DNA from: Streptomyces sp. NBC_01788
GTDB lineage: Bacteria; Actinomycetota; Actinomycetes; Streptomycetales; Streptomycetaceae
Direction of reading: 5' to 3'
Assembly: GCF_035917575.1 (NCBI RefSeq)
Contig: NZ_CP109090.1
Coordinates: 7,750,001 to 7,814,000 of the forward strand
DNA length: 64,000 nt
A model generated the notes under the pieces. It made no database searches and was not told the origin of the DNA. It saw only the letters and a list, made by a program, of their open reading frames with translations. Shown here one piece after another: positions 25,056 to 33,298 of the stretch. Positions within the stretch are counted from its first letter, which is position 1; every line of letters begins with the position of its first letter. Made by a program: the position numbers and the translations under genes.

Positions 25056-26176
25056 GACGCCTGCTCCACGGGGAGTTCGGCCTGGACGGTGAAGCCCCCC
25101 TCGACGCGCGGCTCGGCCCGCAGCCGGCCCCCGAGTGCGGTGACGCGCTCCCGCATCCCGAGCAGTCCGACGCCGGGCGTCGGGGTGGTCTCCCGTGTGG
25201 CCCTGCCGTCGTCGTCGACGCGTATCGTCAGTGCGTCCGGACGGCAGTCGATCCGGACCGACGCCGAGTCCGCGGCGGCATGCCGGGCGATGTTGGTGAG
25301 CGACTCCTGCACGATCCGGTAGACGGTCCGGTCCACCGCGGCGGGCACGTCGTGCCGTCGCCCTCTGATCGTCAGCGTCGCGTCCAGGCCGATCGCACGG
25401 GCCCGTTCCACCAACTCCGGTACGTGGTCGAGGCCGCGCGGCGGGGCCGTGTCGTCGTCGCGCAGCGCCTCCAGGGTCGCGCGCAGTTCCCGGCTCGCCT
25501 CACGTCCGGCCTCCTGGATCGCCAGCAGGGACGACGGCACCTGCTCGCCGCGCCTGCGGGCCACATGGACGGCGACCTCGGCCTGCACCTTGATGATCGA
25601 GATCTGGTGGGTGAGGGAATCGTGCAACTCCCGTGCGATGTGCAGCCGTTCCTCGTCGGCGCGGCGCCGCGCGGTCTCCTCCCGGGTGCGCTCGGCCTCG
25701 TCCGCCCGCCGTTCGGCCTGCCGCAGTGCCTCGCCCGCCGCGCCGGCCGCGATCAGCCAGGCCACCTCCAGGGCGCCGCGGGCCCGCGCGAACGCCTCAC
25801 CGGTGTCGTGCAGCGAGACCAGGGCCGCCAGGGGGAGAGCGGCCAGCATCGCGACGCTCGCCACCACCGTGGCGGTGCGGTGACCCGCCCGCACGGCGGC
25901 GTACACGGCGAACAGGTAGGCGACGGCGGGCACATCGAAACCCGCCGCCTGATAACCCACCGCGCACAGTCCGGTGACGGCCAGCACCGGCAGCGGGGCC
26001 CGGCGGCGGGCGGTCAGCGCCAGGCCACCGGCCACCAGCAGCGCGCAGCCGAACAGACCGGGGTCGCCGGCCGGTTGCCGCCCGGACAGCCCGGTGGCCA
26101 GCAGCGCCCCCGCCACACCGACGGCGATCGCCCAGTCCCCGGCACCGGCCGGGACACCGAACCGTCCTCTGTCCAT
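25052..26176 (-). CDS. Sensor histidine kinase, NarL-type (HisKA_3)
   Basis: A 374-residue kinase. The N-terminal half has about five membrane helices. A coiled coil (about 148-175, rich in Arg and Glu) joins them to the phosphoacceptor motif HIARELHDSLTHQISII with His185. The ATPase part has the N-box VQESLTNIARHA, the D-box RVDDDG and the G-box GVGLLGMRERVTALGG. It is first in the operon with its response regulator and is divergent from the MMPL transporter, with 209 bases between them. Confidence 0.9.
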   Translation of the reverse strand: MDRGRFGVPAGAGDWAIAVGVAGALLATGLSGRQPAGDPGLFGCALLVAGGLALTARRRAPLPVLAVTGLCAVGYQAAGFDVPAVAYLFAVYAAVRAGHRTATVVASVAMLAALPLAALVSLHDTGEAFARARGALEVAWLIAAGAAGEALRQAERRADEAERTREETARRRADEERLHIARELHDSLTHQISIIKVQAEVAVHVARRRGEQVPSSLLAIQEAGREASRELRATLEALRDDDTAPPRGLDHVPELVERARAIGLDATLTIRGRRHDVPAAVDRTVYRIVQESLTNIARHAAADSASVRIDCRPDALTIRVDDDGRATRETTPTPGVGLLGMRERVTALGGRLRAEPRVEGGFTVQAELPVEQAS

Positions 26177-26234
26177 GGGCGCACCCTAGCCGGACGGCGC
26201 CGCGGGCGGGTCCCGCTCACGGACGAGCGCCCGA

Positions 26235-26252
26235 CTACCGCGCCCGTGGTAG
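26235..26252. promoter_or_regulatory. Inverted repeat between two-component operon and MMPL gene
   Basis: CTACCGCGCCCGTGGTAG, a perfect 5-bp inverted repeat with an 8-bp spacer, centred in the divergent intergenic region. It is a candidate binding site for the adjacent response regulator. A second CCGCGGTAT lies at about 26265-26273. Confidence 0.45.
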
Positions 26253-26385
26253 AGGGGCGGCGTCCGCGGTATCCGCCGTGGCCGCGTGCGCCGTCGGCGG
26301 CAGCCCGAAGTGCCTGCGCCCGGGGGACGTTCGACGGTGGGTCCGGCGGACATGATCGGGCGACGTCCAGTCGCAGGAGGAGAAG

Positions 26386-28566
26386 ATGACGGCAACCGAC
26401 AACCCCCGTACGGAAGGAGCCCTGGCGGCACTGGCCCGGTTCTGCTACCGGCGGCGCCGCCTGGTGCTCCTGGCATGGATCGCAGGCGTGATCGCCGTGG
26501 CGTTCGCCGGCTTCGGTTACGGCGCCGCCCCCGACAACGACTTCTCCGGCGGAAGCTCCGACTCCGCCAAGGCGCAGGCGCTGATCGAGAAGTACTTCCC
26601 CGAGCGGCAGGGGGACACGCTGACCCTCGCGATCAAGGCGGACAAGGGCATCGACGACCCGGCCGCCCGGCAGAGGATCGAGAAGGTCATCGCCGATCTG
26701 GACGCCTCACCCGTGACGGGACCGGTGACCTCGCCGTACCAGGACGAGAACCTGGTGACGAAGGACCGCCGTATCGCCCGTACGACCATCCCACTGACCG
26801 TCAAGGACGTGCGGAAGACCGAGGTCAAGCCCCTGGTGAGCCTGGTCAAGGAGGCCTCCGGGGACGGCGTGACACTGGGGCTCGGCGGACAGATGGCGGA
26901 GAAGGCCGAGACACCCCCGCAGGGCTCGTCCGAGAGCGTGGGCATCGTGGCCGCCGCGGTGATCCTGTTCATCGCCTTCGGGTCACTCGTGGCGATGGGC
27001 CTGCCGATCGTGACCGCGCTGCCGGCGATCGTCGCGGGCCTCGCCCTGACGAAGCTGGTGGCCTATCTGGTCCCCGCACCCGATTTCACCGCGATCCTGG
27101 CCGCGATGATCGGGCTCGGCGTCGGCATCGACTACGCGCTGTTCATCGTGACCCGCTACAAGGACGGCCTCCAGGCCGGCGACACGCCCGAGACCGCCAC
27201 GGTCAAGGCCATCACCACGGCCGGCCACGCGGTCCTGTTCGCCGGCACGACCGTCGTGATCGCGCTGCTGGGCCTGATCGTCATGGGACAGCGGCTGATG
27301 ACCGGAGTGGCCGTCGCCACGTCGGTGATCGTGCTGGTGACCATGATCGCCGCGGTGACCCTGCTGCCCGCGTTCCTGGGCTTCACCGGGCACAGGATCA
27401 ACGCGCTGCGCCTGCCCCGTCGTACGTTCCGGCGCAGCGGGGCCGACGGTGCCCCGGCGCGGGAGCGCCGTACGCTCGCCGAGCGCTGGGCCGGCGTGGT
27501 GCAGCGCAGGCCGCTGGCCGCCGCGGTACTGGCCGGCACGGCCCTGCTGGTGCTGGCCGCCCCCACGCTGTCGATGCGGCTGAGCAACCCCGACGCCAGC
27601 GTCCAGCCCCGTGACAGGAGCAGCTACACCTCGTACAAGATCCTCTCCGAGGGCTTCGGGCCCGGCTACGCCGCTCCCCTGATCCTCGCCACCGAGGCCG
27701 GTCCCCATCACAGCGACCTGCGTGCCGTCGCCGAAGCCGTCGCCGGGACCGAGGGCATCGCCTATGCCACGCCGCCCCAGGTCAGCGAGGACGGGCAGGC
27801 CGCGCTCCTCATGGCCTTCCCCAGGACCGGATACCAGGACAAGGCGACCGCGGACCTGGTCCACCGGCTCCGCGACGACGTGCTGCCGAAGGCGCCCGGC
27901 GGTGCGGCGGTCCATGTCGGCGGCCCGAACGCCGTCACGATCGACACGGCCGAGGACATCGGCTCGCGCCTGCCCTTGATGATCGCGGTCGTCATCGCGC
28001 TGTCCCTGGTGCTGCTGATCGCGCTGGTCCGGTCGGTCACCATCGCGCTCCAGGCCGCCGTGATGAACCTGCTGGCGATCGGCGCCGCCTACGGCGTGCT
28101 CGTCGCGGTCGTCCAGTGGGGATGGCTGGGCCCGGCCCTCGGTTTCCCCACCGCGATGCCGGTCACGACCTGGGTACCGATGATGATCTTCCCGGTGCTG
28201 TTCGGCCTGTCGATGGACTACGAGGTCTTCCTGATCTCGCGGGTCCGCGAGGAGTACGAGCGCACCGGCGACACCCGTACGGCCGTCGCGCGCGGGATGG
28301 CACGGACGGCCAAGGTCATCACGGCCGCCGCCGCCATCATGGTCGCCGTCTTCACGACCTCCCTGCTCGGCCCCGACGTCGCCGTCAAACAGGGAGGCCT
28401 GGGCATGGCCGTCGCCGTCCTCGTCGACGCCACCGTCATCCGGCTGATCCTCGTTCCCGCGGTCATGGAACTGTGCGGGGACACCAACTGGTGGATGCCC
28501 GGCCGCCGGACCCGGAGGACGACGACGGCTCCGGACACCCGGGTCGGGGAGGAGACCAGGGTCTGA
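26386..28566 (+). CDS. MMPL family transporter (RND-type exporter)
   Basis: A 726-residue membrane protein with the duplicated MMPL architecture: one helix, a large extracytoplasmic loop (about 50-185), then five helices, repeated. The proton-relay-type motifs are GVGIDYALFIVTRYKDG in the first half and FGLSMDYEVFLISRVREEY in the second. MMPL proteins export lipids, siderophores or hydrophobic drugs by proton-motive force. GGAGGAGAAG precedes the ATG. Its divergent two-component pair suggests induction by envelope stress or a toxic lipophilic compound. The closest actinobacterial relatives of this length are usually annotated as drug exporters. Confidence 0.92.
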   Translation: MTATDNPRTEGALAALARFCYRRRRLVLLAWIAGVIAVAFAGFGYGAAPDNDFSGGSSDSAKAQALIEKYFPERQGDTLTLAIKADKGIDDPAARQRIEKVIADLDASPVTGPVTSPYQDENLVTKDRRIARTTIPLTVKDVRKTEVKPLVSLVKEASGDGVTLGLGGQMAEKAETPPQGSSESVGIVAAAVILFIAFGSLVAMGLPIVTALPAIVAGLALTKLVAYLVPAPDFTAILAAMIGLGVGIDYALFIVTRYKDGLQAGDTPETATVKAITTAGHAVLFAGTTVVIALLGLIVMGQRLMTGVAVATSVIVLVTMIAAVTLLPAFLGFTGHRINALRLPRRTFRRSGADGAPARERRTLAERWAGVVQRRPLAAAVLAGTALLVLAAPTLSMRLSNPDASVQPRDRSSYTSYKILSEGFGPGYAAPLILATEAGPHHSDLRAVAEAVAGTEGIAYATPPQVSEDGQAALLMAFPRTGYQDKATADLVHRLRDDVLPKAPGGAAVHVGGPNAVTIDTAEDIGSRLPLMIAVVIALSLVLLIALVRSVTIALQAAVMNLLAIGAAYGVLVAVVQWGWLGPALGFPTAMPVTTWVPMMIFPVLFGLSMDYEVFLISRVREEYERTGDTRTAVARGMARTAKVITAAAAIMVAVFTTSLLGPDVAVKQGGLGMAVAVLVDATVIRLILVPAVMELCGDTNWWMPGRRTRRTTTAPDTRVGEETRV

Positions 28567-28615
28567 CCGCCCGCGCCGGGTGGCCCCCACGGTGCATGAC
28601 GTAGCGTCCGGTCCC

Positions 28616-29674
28616 ATGGAACCCATGGCTCACGTGCGGCCGGCACAGGGCGCCCGGCCTCGGGCCCGTGATCTCGGCATCGTCTTCGGGCGGGGCGGCA
28701 CCGGTCCCCTCAACGCGATCACCGACGTTCCGGGCGTCCGGGTCGGGCACGCCACCGTCCGGCGTCCTCCCGACGTGCACAGCGGGGTGACCGCCGTCGT
28801 GCCCGGTGACGTCGCGCCCCACGCGCCGCTGCCCGCGGGGGTGTTCACCGGCAACGGCTACGGCAAGCTCATCGGCACCACCCAGGTCACCGAACTCGGC
28901 GCGCTGGAGACGCCGGTGCTGCTCACCTCCACCCTGTCGGCGTTCCGGGTCGCCGACGCCCTCCTCGGGTGGATGCTCGAACGGCCCGGATGCGGTGAGG
29001 TGCGGAGCCTCAACCCGGTCGTGGGCGAGTGCAACGACGGCTTCCTGTCCGACATCCGGGCGCGGCCGGTGCACGGGGAGCACGTCCGGGCCGCGCTCGA
29101 CGGGGCGTCCGGCGGTCCGGTGGCCGAGGGCTGCGTCGGTGCGGGCACCGGAACGGGCGCCCTGGGCTTCAAGGCGGGGATCGGAACCGCCTCGCGCACG
29201 CCCGCCCTTGCGGGCCGGCCGTACATGGCCGGGGTCCTGGTGCAGGCGAACTTCGGCGGCACGCTGCGGGTGCTCGGCCGCTGCGTCACCCCGCGGTCCG
29301 TGGGCCTGACCGGCGACCCGGCGCCCGCGGCGGAGACCGGCTCCTGCATGATCGTGGTGGCCACGGACGCCCCCGTCGACGCGCGGCAGCTCACCCGTGT
29401 CGCCCGGCGGGCCGTGTTCGCCCTGGCCCGCACGGGCGCGGCCTACAGCCACGGCAGCGGCGACTACGCCATCGCCTTCGGCACGCGACCGCAGGCGGCC
29501 CCGGTGGCGGACGACGAACTGGGGCCCCTGTTCGAGGCAGTCCTCGACGCCGTCGAGGAGGCGGTGCTCAACTCCCTGCTGGCCGCGACCACGACCACGG
29601 GCTTCGGCGGCCGCACCCTGCCGGCCCTGCCCGCGGACCGGCTGCTGGACGCCCTCAACACCCCCGCCCTCTGA
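28616..29674 (+). CDS. P1/S58 family aminopeptidase (DmpA-like)
   Basis: A 352-residue Ntn-hydrolase-like enzyme of the DmpA/BapA group. The autocleavage site is conserved as the Gly242-Ser243 bond in ETGSCMIVVATDAP. Ser243 would become the N-terminal nucleophile of the beta chain. Upstream features include ITDVPGVRVGHATV, VFTGNGYGKLIG, NPVVGECNDGFL and GCVGAGTGTGALGFKAGIG. Enzymes of this family release N-terminal residues, including D-Ala or beta-amino acids. The start is ATG 28616 or 28625; neither has a strong ribosome-binding site. It seems monocistronic. Confidence 0.88.
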   Translation: MEPMAHVRPAQGARPRARDLGIVFGRGGTGPLNAITDVPGVRVGHATVRRPPDVHSGVTAVVPGDVAPHAPLPAGVFTGNGYGKLIGTTQVTELGALETPVLLTSTLSAFRVADALLGWMLERPGCGEVRSLNPVVGECNDGFLSDIRARPVHGEHVRAALDGASGGPVAEGCVGAGTGTGALGFKAGIGTASRTPALAGRPYMAGVLVQANFGGTLRVLGRCVTPRSVGLTGDPAPAAETGSCMIVVATDAPVDARQLTRVARRAVFALARTGAAYSHGSGDYAIAFGTRPQAAPVADDELGPLFEAVLDAVEEAVLNSLLAATTTTGFGGRTLPALPADRLLDALNTPAL

Positions 29675-29717
29675 CCGATTTCGTGTCAGGGGGTGGGGAG
29701 GGGGAGCGGGTCCTCGT

Positions 29718-29855
29718 CCCCGGTTCGGTGGTGAGGATCATGCGGTCCGGTACGTGAGCGGTGTCCCGGCGCCCCGTGAGCCAGCAGAGAAAGGCCGGTA
29801 CGGCCGGGCCGACGATCCAGGAGATGTCCGTGCCGCCGAGCGGCTTCACCCTCGG
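29718..29855 (-). pseudogene. C-terminal fragment of an NCS1-type purine/cytosine permease
   Basis: The minus strand encodes KPLGGTDISWIVGPAV and continues to VPDRMIL. This matches the last membrane helix and tail of NCS1 nucleobase permeases, where GG(T/A)DISW(I/L)VG is a familiar element. No other part of such a permease is present on either side, and the frame has no start. It is a remnant, best explained by a deletion. The assignment is from motif memory. Confidence 0.5.
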
Positions 29856-29884
29856 GCCGGTGCAGAAACCGGTGCGGCCGGGCG

Positions 29885-30934
29885 TCACACGGCGGACCGG
29901 AACCCGGCCGGGCGCCGCCTGAGCGCCGGTTCGGCGAGGGACGGCGGAGTCCAGACGCCGTCCGGGGGGTATATGTCGGTCCCGGGCGGCACGATCTCGT
30001 CGATCCGGTCGAGTACCGCGTCGTCCAGCGCCACGGACCTGCCCTTGAGCGTGCTGTGCAACTGCCCCATCGTACGCGGACCGATGATCACCGATGTGAC
30101 GGCCGGATGGGCGAGCGGGAAGGCGACGGCCAACTCAGGCAGGGAGCAGCCCACTTCCTCGGCCAGTTCGACGAGCTGCTCGACGATCTCCAGCTTCGCC
30201 GCCGTGCGCGGCGCCGCCGGATCGAAGCGGTCGGGGTGCAGGGTGGGGCGCCCGCTGCTCAGATCGAGAGCCCGGCCCTTGCGGTAGCGGCCGGTCAGGA
30301 ACCCGGAGGCCAGCGGACTCCAGGTCAGCACCCCCATGCCCAGCCGCTGCGCCACCGGCAGCACATGCCTCTCGACGCCGCGGGCCAGCAGCGAGTACGG
30401 CGGCTGTTCGGTGCGGAACCGCTGGAGGCCCCGCCGGCCGGCCACGTGGTACGCCTCGACGATCTCGTCGGCGGGGAAGGTGGAGCAGCCGAACGCTCTG
30501 ATCTTGCCCTGCCGCACAAGATCGGTGAGGGCCCAGAGTGTCTCCTCGATGTCGGTCGTGTGGTCCGGCCGGTGCACCTGGTACAGGTCGATCCAGTCCG
30601 TTCCCAGCCGCCGCAGACTGTCCTCCACCTCCCGGACGATCCAGCGCCGTGAGTTGCCGCCGCGGTTGGGGCCGTCCCCCATGGGGAAGTGGACCTTGGT
30701 CGCGAGCACCACGTCGTCGCGCCGGCCCTTCAGCGCCTTGCCGACGATCGTCTCCGACTCTCCGGCGGAGTACATGTCGGCGGTGTCGACGAAGTTGATC
30801 CCCTCGTCCAGCGCGGCGTGGACGATCCGGACGCACTCGTCGTGGTCGGCGTTGCCCACGAACCCGAACATCATGGTGCCGAGGCAGTAGGGGCTGACCT
30901 CGATGCCGGTCCCGCCCAGAACGCGGTGGCGCAT
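29885..30934 (-). CDS. Aldo/keto reductase
   Basis: A 349-residue TIM-barrel NADPH oxidoreductase. The catalytic tetrad is Asp50 and Tyr55 (FVDTADMYSAGES), Lys80 (ATKVHF) and His121 (LYQVHRPD). The cofactor segment IIGPRTMGQL lies near the C-terminus. The protein resembles the YajO/Tas-like and general sugar-aldehyde AKR groups. The substrate cannot be told. GGAG precedes ATG 30934. The gene stands alone between a permease remnant and a divergent CBS protein gene. Confidence 0.92.
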   Translation of the reverse strand: MRHRVLGGTGIEVSPYCLGTMMFGFVGNADHDECVRIVHAALDEGINFVDTADMYSAGESETIVGKALKGRRDDVVLATKVHFPMGDGPNRGGNSRRWIVREVEDSLRRLGTDWIDLYQVHRPDHTTDIEETLWALTDLVRQGKIRAFGCSTFPADEIVEAYHVAGRRGLQRFRTEQPPYSLLARGVERHVLPVAQRLGMGVLTWSPLASGFLTGRYRKGRALDLSSGRPTLHPDRFDPAAPRTAAKLEIVEQLVELAEEVGCSLPELAVAFPLAHPAVTSVIIGPRTMGQLHSTLKGRSVALDDAVLDRIDEIVPPGTDIYPPDGVWTPPSLAEPALRRRPAGFRSAV

Positions 30935-31112
30935 ACGACTCTCCTTGGATGGCGTCCACTTGGGTGGGACGACCCTACGAATTGGAGTCCGCTCCAAGGC
31001 AAGCGCGGGCCACGGGCGAAGGGACGTTCGGGCTCCCGCCGTGGGCTGTTCGGCCGCAGCGGGACGGGAGCGCGTGCGGTGGACTGGGGAGTGACAGGAA
31101 GGGCGCTGAGTG

Positions 31113-31835
31113 ATGAGACGACGCAGTGTGGGCGAGTTGATGTGCCCCACCGCCGTGAGCGTGCGACCGGGCACGGCGTTCAAGGAGATCGCACGCGTCC
31201 TCGACGAGTACGACGTCACCGCCGTCCCGGTGGTCGACGACGAGGATCGGCCGATCGGGGTGGTGTCCGAGGCGGACCTGCTGCGCAGGCAGACGTGCGG
31301 CGGCGTGGGCAGGAACGCGGGGGAGCTGATGACGAGCCCCGCCGTGGTCGCGGAGCCCGGCTGGCACGCCGTGCGTGCCGCGCGGGCCATGGAGCGGCAC
31401 AGGGTCAAGCGCCTGCCGGTGGTGGACGGAGACGGCCGGCTGATCGGCGTGATCAGCCGCCGAGACCTCGTGCGGCTGTTCCTCCGCCGGGACCGCGCCA
31501 TTCAGGAGGAGATCCTGGAGGACGTCATCGTCCGGACGCTGGGCCTGCGGCCGTCCGCGCTCGCGGTCGAAGTCACCGAGGGCCGGGTCACGCTCAGCGG
31601 GACGGTGGAGCGCAGGAGCCTGATCCCGGCCACCGTGCGGCTGTGCGACAGCGTCGACGGCGTGGTGGAGGTGGTGAACCGGCTCGGCTTCGACCGGGAC
31701 GACACTGTCAATACTCCCGCCGTACACGGTGGTTCGGTTCATCCGGAGGCCGGCGTGGGCGCGACGCGGGGCGGTGGGCACGGCCCGTCGTGGGTACTGT
31801 CACCGCCCCGGCTCCGGCTCGGAAGCCGGTGGTGA
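31113..31835 (+). CDS. CBS-domain pair plus BON domain protein
   Basis: A 240-residue soluble protein. Two CBS motifs span about 1-60 (VGELMCPTAVSV, VTAVPVVDDEDRPIGVVSEADLL) and about 70-130 (AGELMTSPAVVAEPGWHAV, VKRLPVVDGDGRLIGVISRRDLV). A BON domain follows (about 145-205, ALAVEVTEGRVTLSGTVERR). CBS pairs sense adenosine nucleotides; BON domains bind membranes or phospholipids. CBS-BON proteins are common and often uncharacterised in Streptomyces. ATG 31113 overlaps an upstream GTG (31110). AGGAAGG lies upstream. Confidence 0.88.
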   Translation: MRRRSVGELMCPTAVSVRPGTAFKEIARVLDEYDVTAVPVVDDEDRPIGVVSEADLLRRQTCGGVGRNAGELMTSPAVVAEPGWHAVRAARAMERHRVKRLPVVDGDGRLIGVISRRDLVRLFLRRDRAIQEEILEDVIVRTLGLRPSALAVEVTEGRVTLSGTVERRSLIPATVRLCDSVDGVVEVVNRLGFDRDDTVNTPAVHGGSVHPEAGVGATRGGGHGPSWVLSPPRLRLGSRW

Positions 31836-32201
31836 GCCGGTCGGTCGACGCGTCGGCGGTTCCCGGCAAGGTTCACCGGCTCGCGACGCCCGGCACGGCT
31901 CCCCCAAGCTCTTCGAGCAGGGGGGACCCCAGCCGCGTTGTCGAGCTTTCCGGCGAACCCTCCCGGCCACAGCACTGGGCGAGGCCGGCGCCCGCGACGC
32001 GGAGCCCCGCCGGTCGGCGGGCGAGGCCGTCCAGCGCGCTCAGCGGTCGGTCGGCGTCGTCGCCGCGGCCGCACGGCGCGAGCCCGACCCGTACGCCGGC
32101 CTCGTCGCCCGGACCCGGGTGTCTCCCGGAGCGGCTGGAGCAACGGGCGACGGGCTCGGAGCCCTGGCCGGCACCGTCGCAGGGGCGGCGGGCCGGGGGT
32201 T
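31836..32201. repeat. Non-coding region with CCCCCAAGCTC hairpin
   Basis: 366 bases between two convergent genes. The notable element is CCCCCAAGCTC-TTC-GAGCAGGGGGG (31901-31925), a near-perfect hairpin. This type of C-run/G-run stem-loop recurs in Streptomyces intergenic regions and probably acts as a two-way terminator. The remainder shows no start, ribosome-binding site or codon bias that I would call a gene. Confidence 0.6.
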
Positions 32202-33080
32202 TCAGCGACCACGCCCGTGGAGCATCAGGTCCGCGACGACGGGGCGGTGGTCGGACGCCTCCGCTGCGACCTCCCTGGCAGCGGTCACGGTGATGTCGGG
32301 GGAGACGGCCACGAAGTCGATGCGCTTTTCGGGCCGGCCCGCCGGGTAGGTCCCGCCGCCGTCCGGGTCTGCGTCCCCGAGCCGCTGCCACAGCGGCGCC
32401 AACTCCGGTGCGTTCGCCTCTGCGTTGAAGTCCCCGACCAGGATCTTCGGGCCGCGGTCGGCGGCGAGCGCGTCGAGCATGTCCGCCACCTGGGCCCTGC
32501 GGACCGACGGGTCGCCACGGTAGTCCAGGTGCGTGTCGTAGACGTGTACGTGCGCACCCCTGACGTTGAGCGTCACCTCGGCGAAGCCGGGCGCCGGGGC
32601 GGGCACCGGATCGGGCGTCTGCGTGGAGAGCCGGGTGATCTCGTGGTTCTCGGCCTCCAGCACCGGGTGACGGCTCAGCACGGCGACGCCGAACCGGCGG
32701 CGCTCGGCGCCCTCGGTGGCAGGGTCCATGTCGTAGACGGGTGCGAAGAACACCCGCATGCCCAGCGTCCCGGCCAGCTCCCGGGCCTCGTCGGCGAAGT
32801 CGCTGCGGGCGCCCCAGTGGACGTCGACCTCCTGGAGCCCGACCACGTCGGCGTGCAGCTCACGAATCGCCCGCGCGGTCCGGTCGAGATCGAAGACCTC
32901 GTCCTCACCCGCCCCGGCATGGATGTTGAAGGTCGCCACCCGCAGCGGGACCGCCGGGGCGCGCGACCCGGCGGTCCCGGCGTCCGCGGCCGTCGCCGGT
33001 GCCGCCACGGCGAGCGCGGCGGTGGCGGCCAGCACGGCGGCGAGGCCGCGCCGGACAGGACGTCGGAACGTGGGCTTCAT
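32202..33080 (-). CDS. Secreted endonuclease/exonuclease/phosphatase family protein
   Basis: A 292-residue EEP-fold hydrolase with a signal peptide (about 1-32, ending ATAADAG). Catalytic signatures are N52 (VATFNIHAG), E84 (VGLQEVDVHWG), YDTHLDYRGD, ILVGDFNAEAN and the C-terminal SDHRPVVA. The fold covers sphingomyelinases, inositol phosphatases and nucleases. The HxD/SDH pattern fits a phosphodiesterase, but the substrate is unknown. It is divergent from a secreted sialidase, so both may be nutrient-scavenging enzymes under shared control. Confidence 0.87.
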   Translation of the reverse strand: MKPTFRRPVRRGLAAVLAATAALAVAAPATAADAGTAGSRAPAVPLRVATFNIHAGAGEDEVFDLDRTARAIRELHADVVGLQEVDVHWGARSDFADEARELAGTLGMRVFFAPVYDMDPATEGAERRRFGVAVLSRHPVLEAENHEITRLSTQTPDPVPAPAPGFAEVTLNVRGAHVHVYDTHLDYRGDPSVRRAQVADMLDALAADRGPKILVGDFNAEANAPELAPLWQRLGDADPDGGGTYPAGRPEKRIDFVAVSPDITVTAAREVAAEASDHRPVVADLMLHGRGR

Positions 33081-33226
33081 GCCGTCGACCCCTTCACCGT
33101 CTCCTCGGACAGCAGCACAACTGCGCCTGGGACGAGTGTGGTTGACGACCCCGCCCGCGTCGAGACCGCGCCCGTGGAGGCCCTGAGGGCACATCAGCGC
33201 GACGAAGGCCGCCGACGGAAGGGTTC

Positions 33227-33245
33227 ACGTCGGACGTCAGACGTC
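33227..33245. promoter_or_regulatory. Three ACGTC heptad direct repeats in a divergent promoter region
   Basis: ACGTCGG-ACGTCAG-ACGTCAT forms three direct repeats at exact 7-bp intervals, each helped by a palindromic GACGTC. They lie 54 bases before the sialidase ATG and 147 bases before the divergent phosphodiesterase ATG. Such evenly spaced repeats suggest an activator or repressor site. Confidence 0.45.
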
Positions 33246-33298
33246 ATATGATCCGCGACGGCGGCAGACGCCCTGCCGTTCCGAGCGATAGGACAGCG

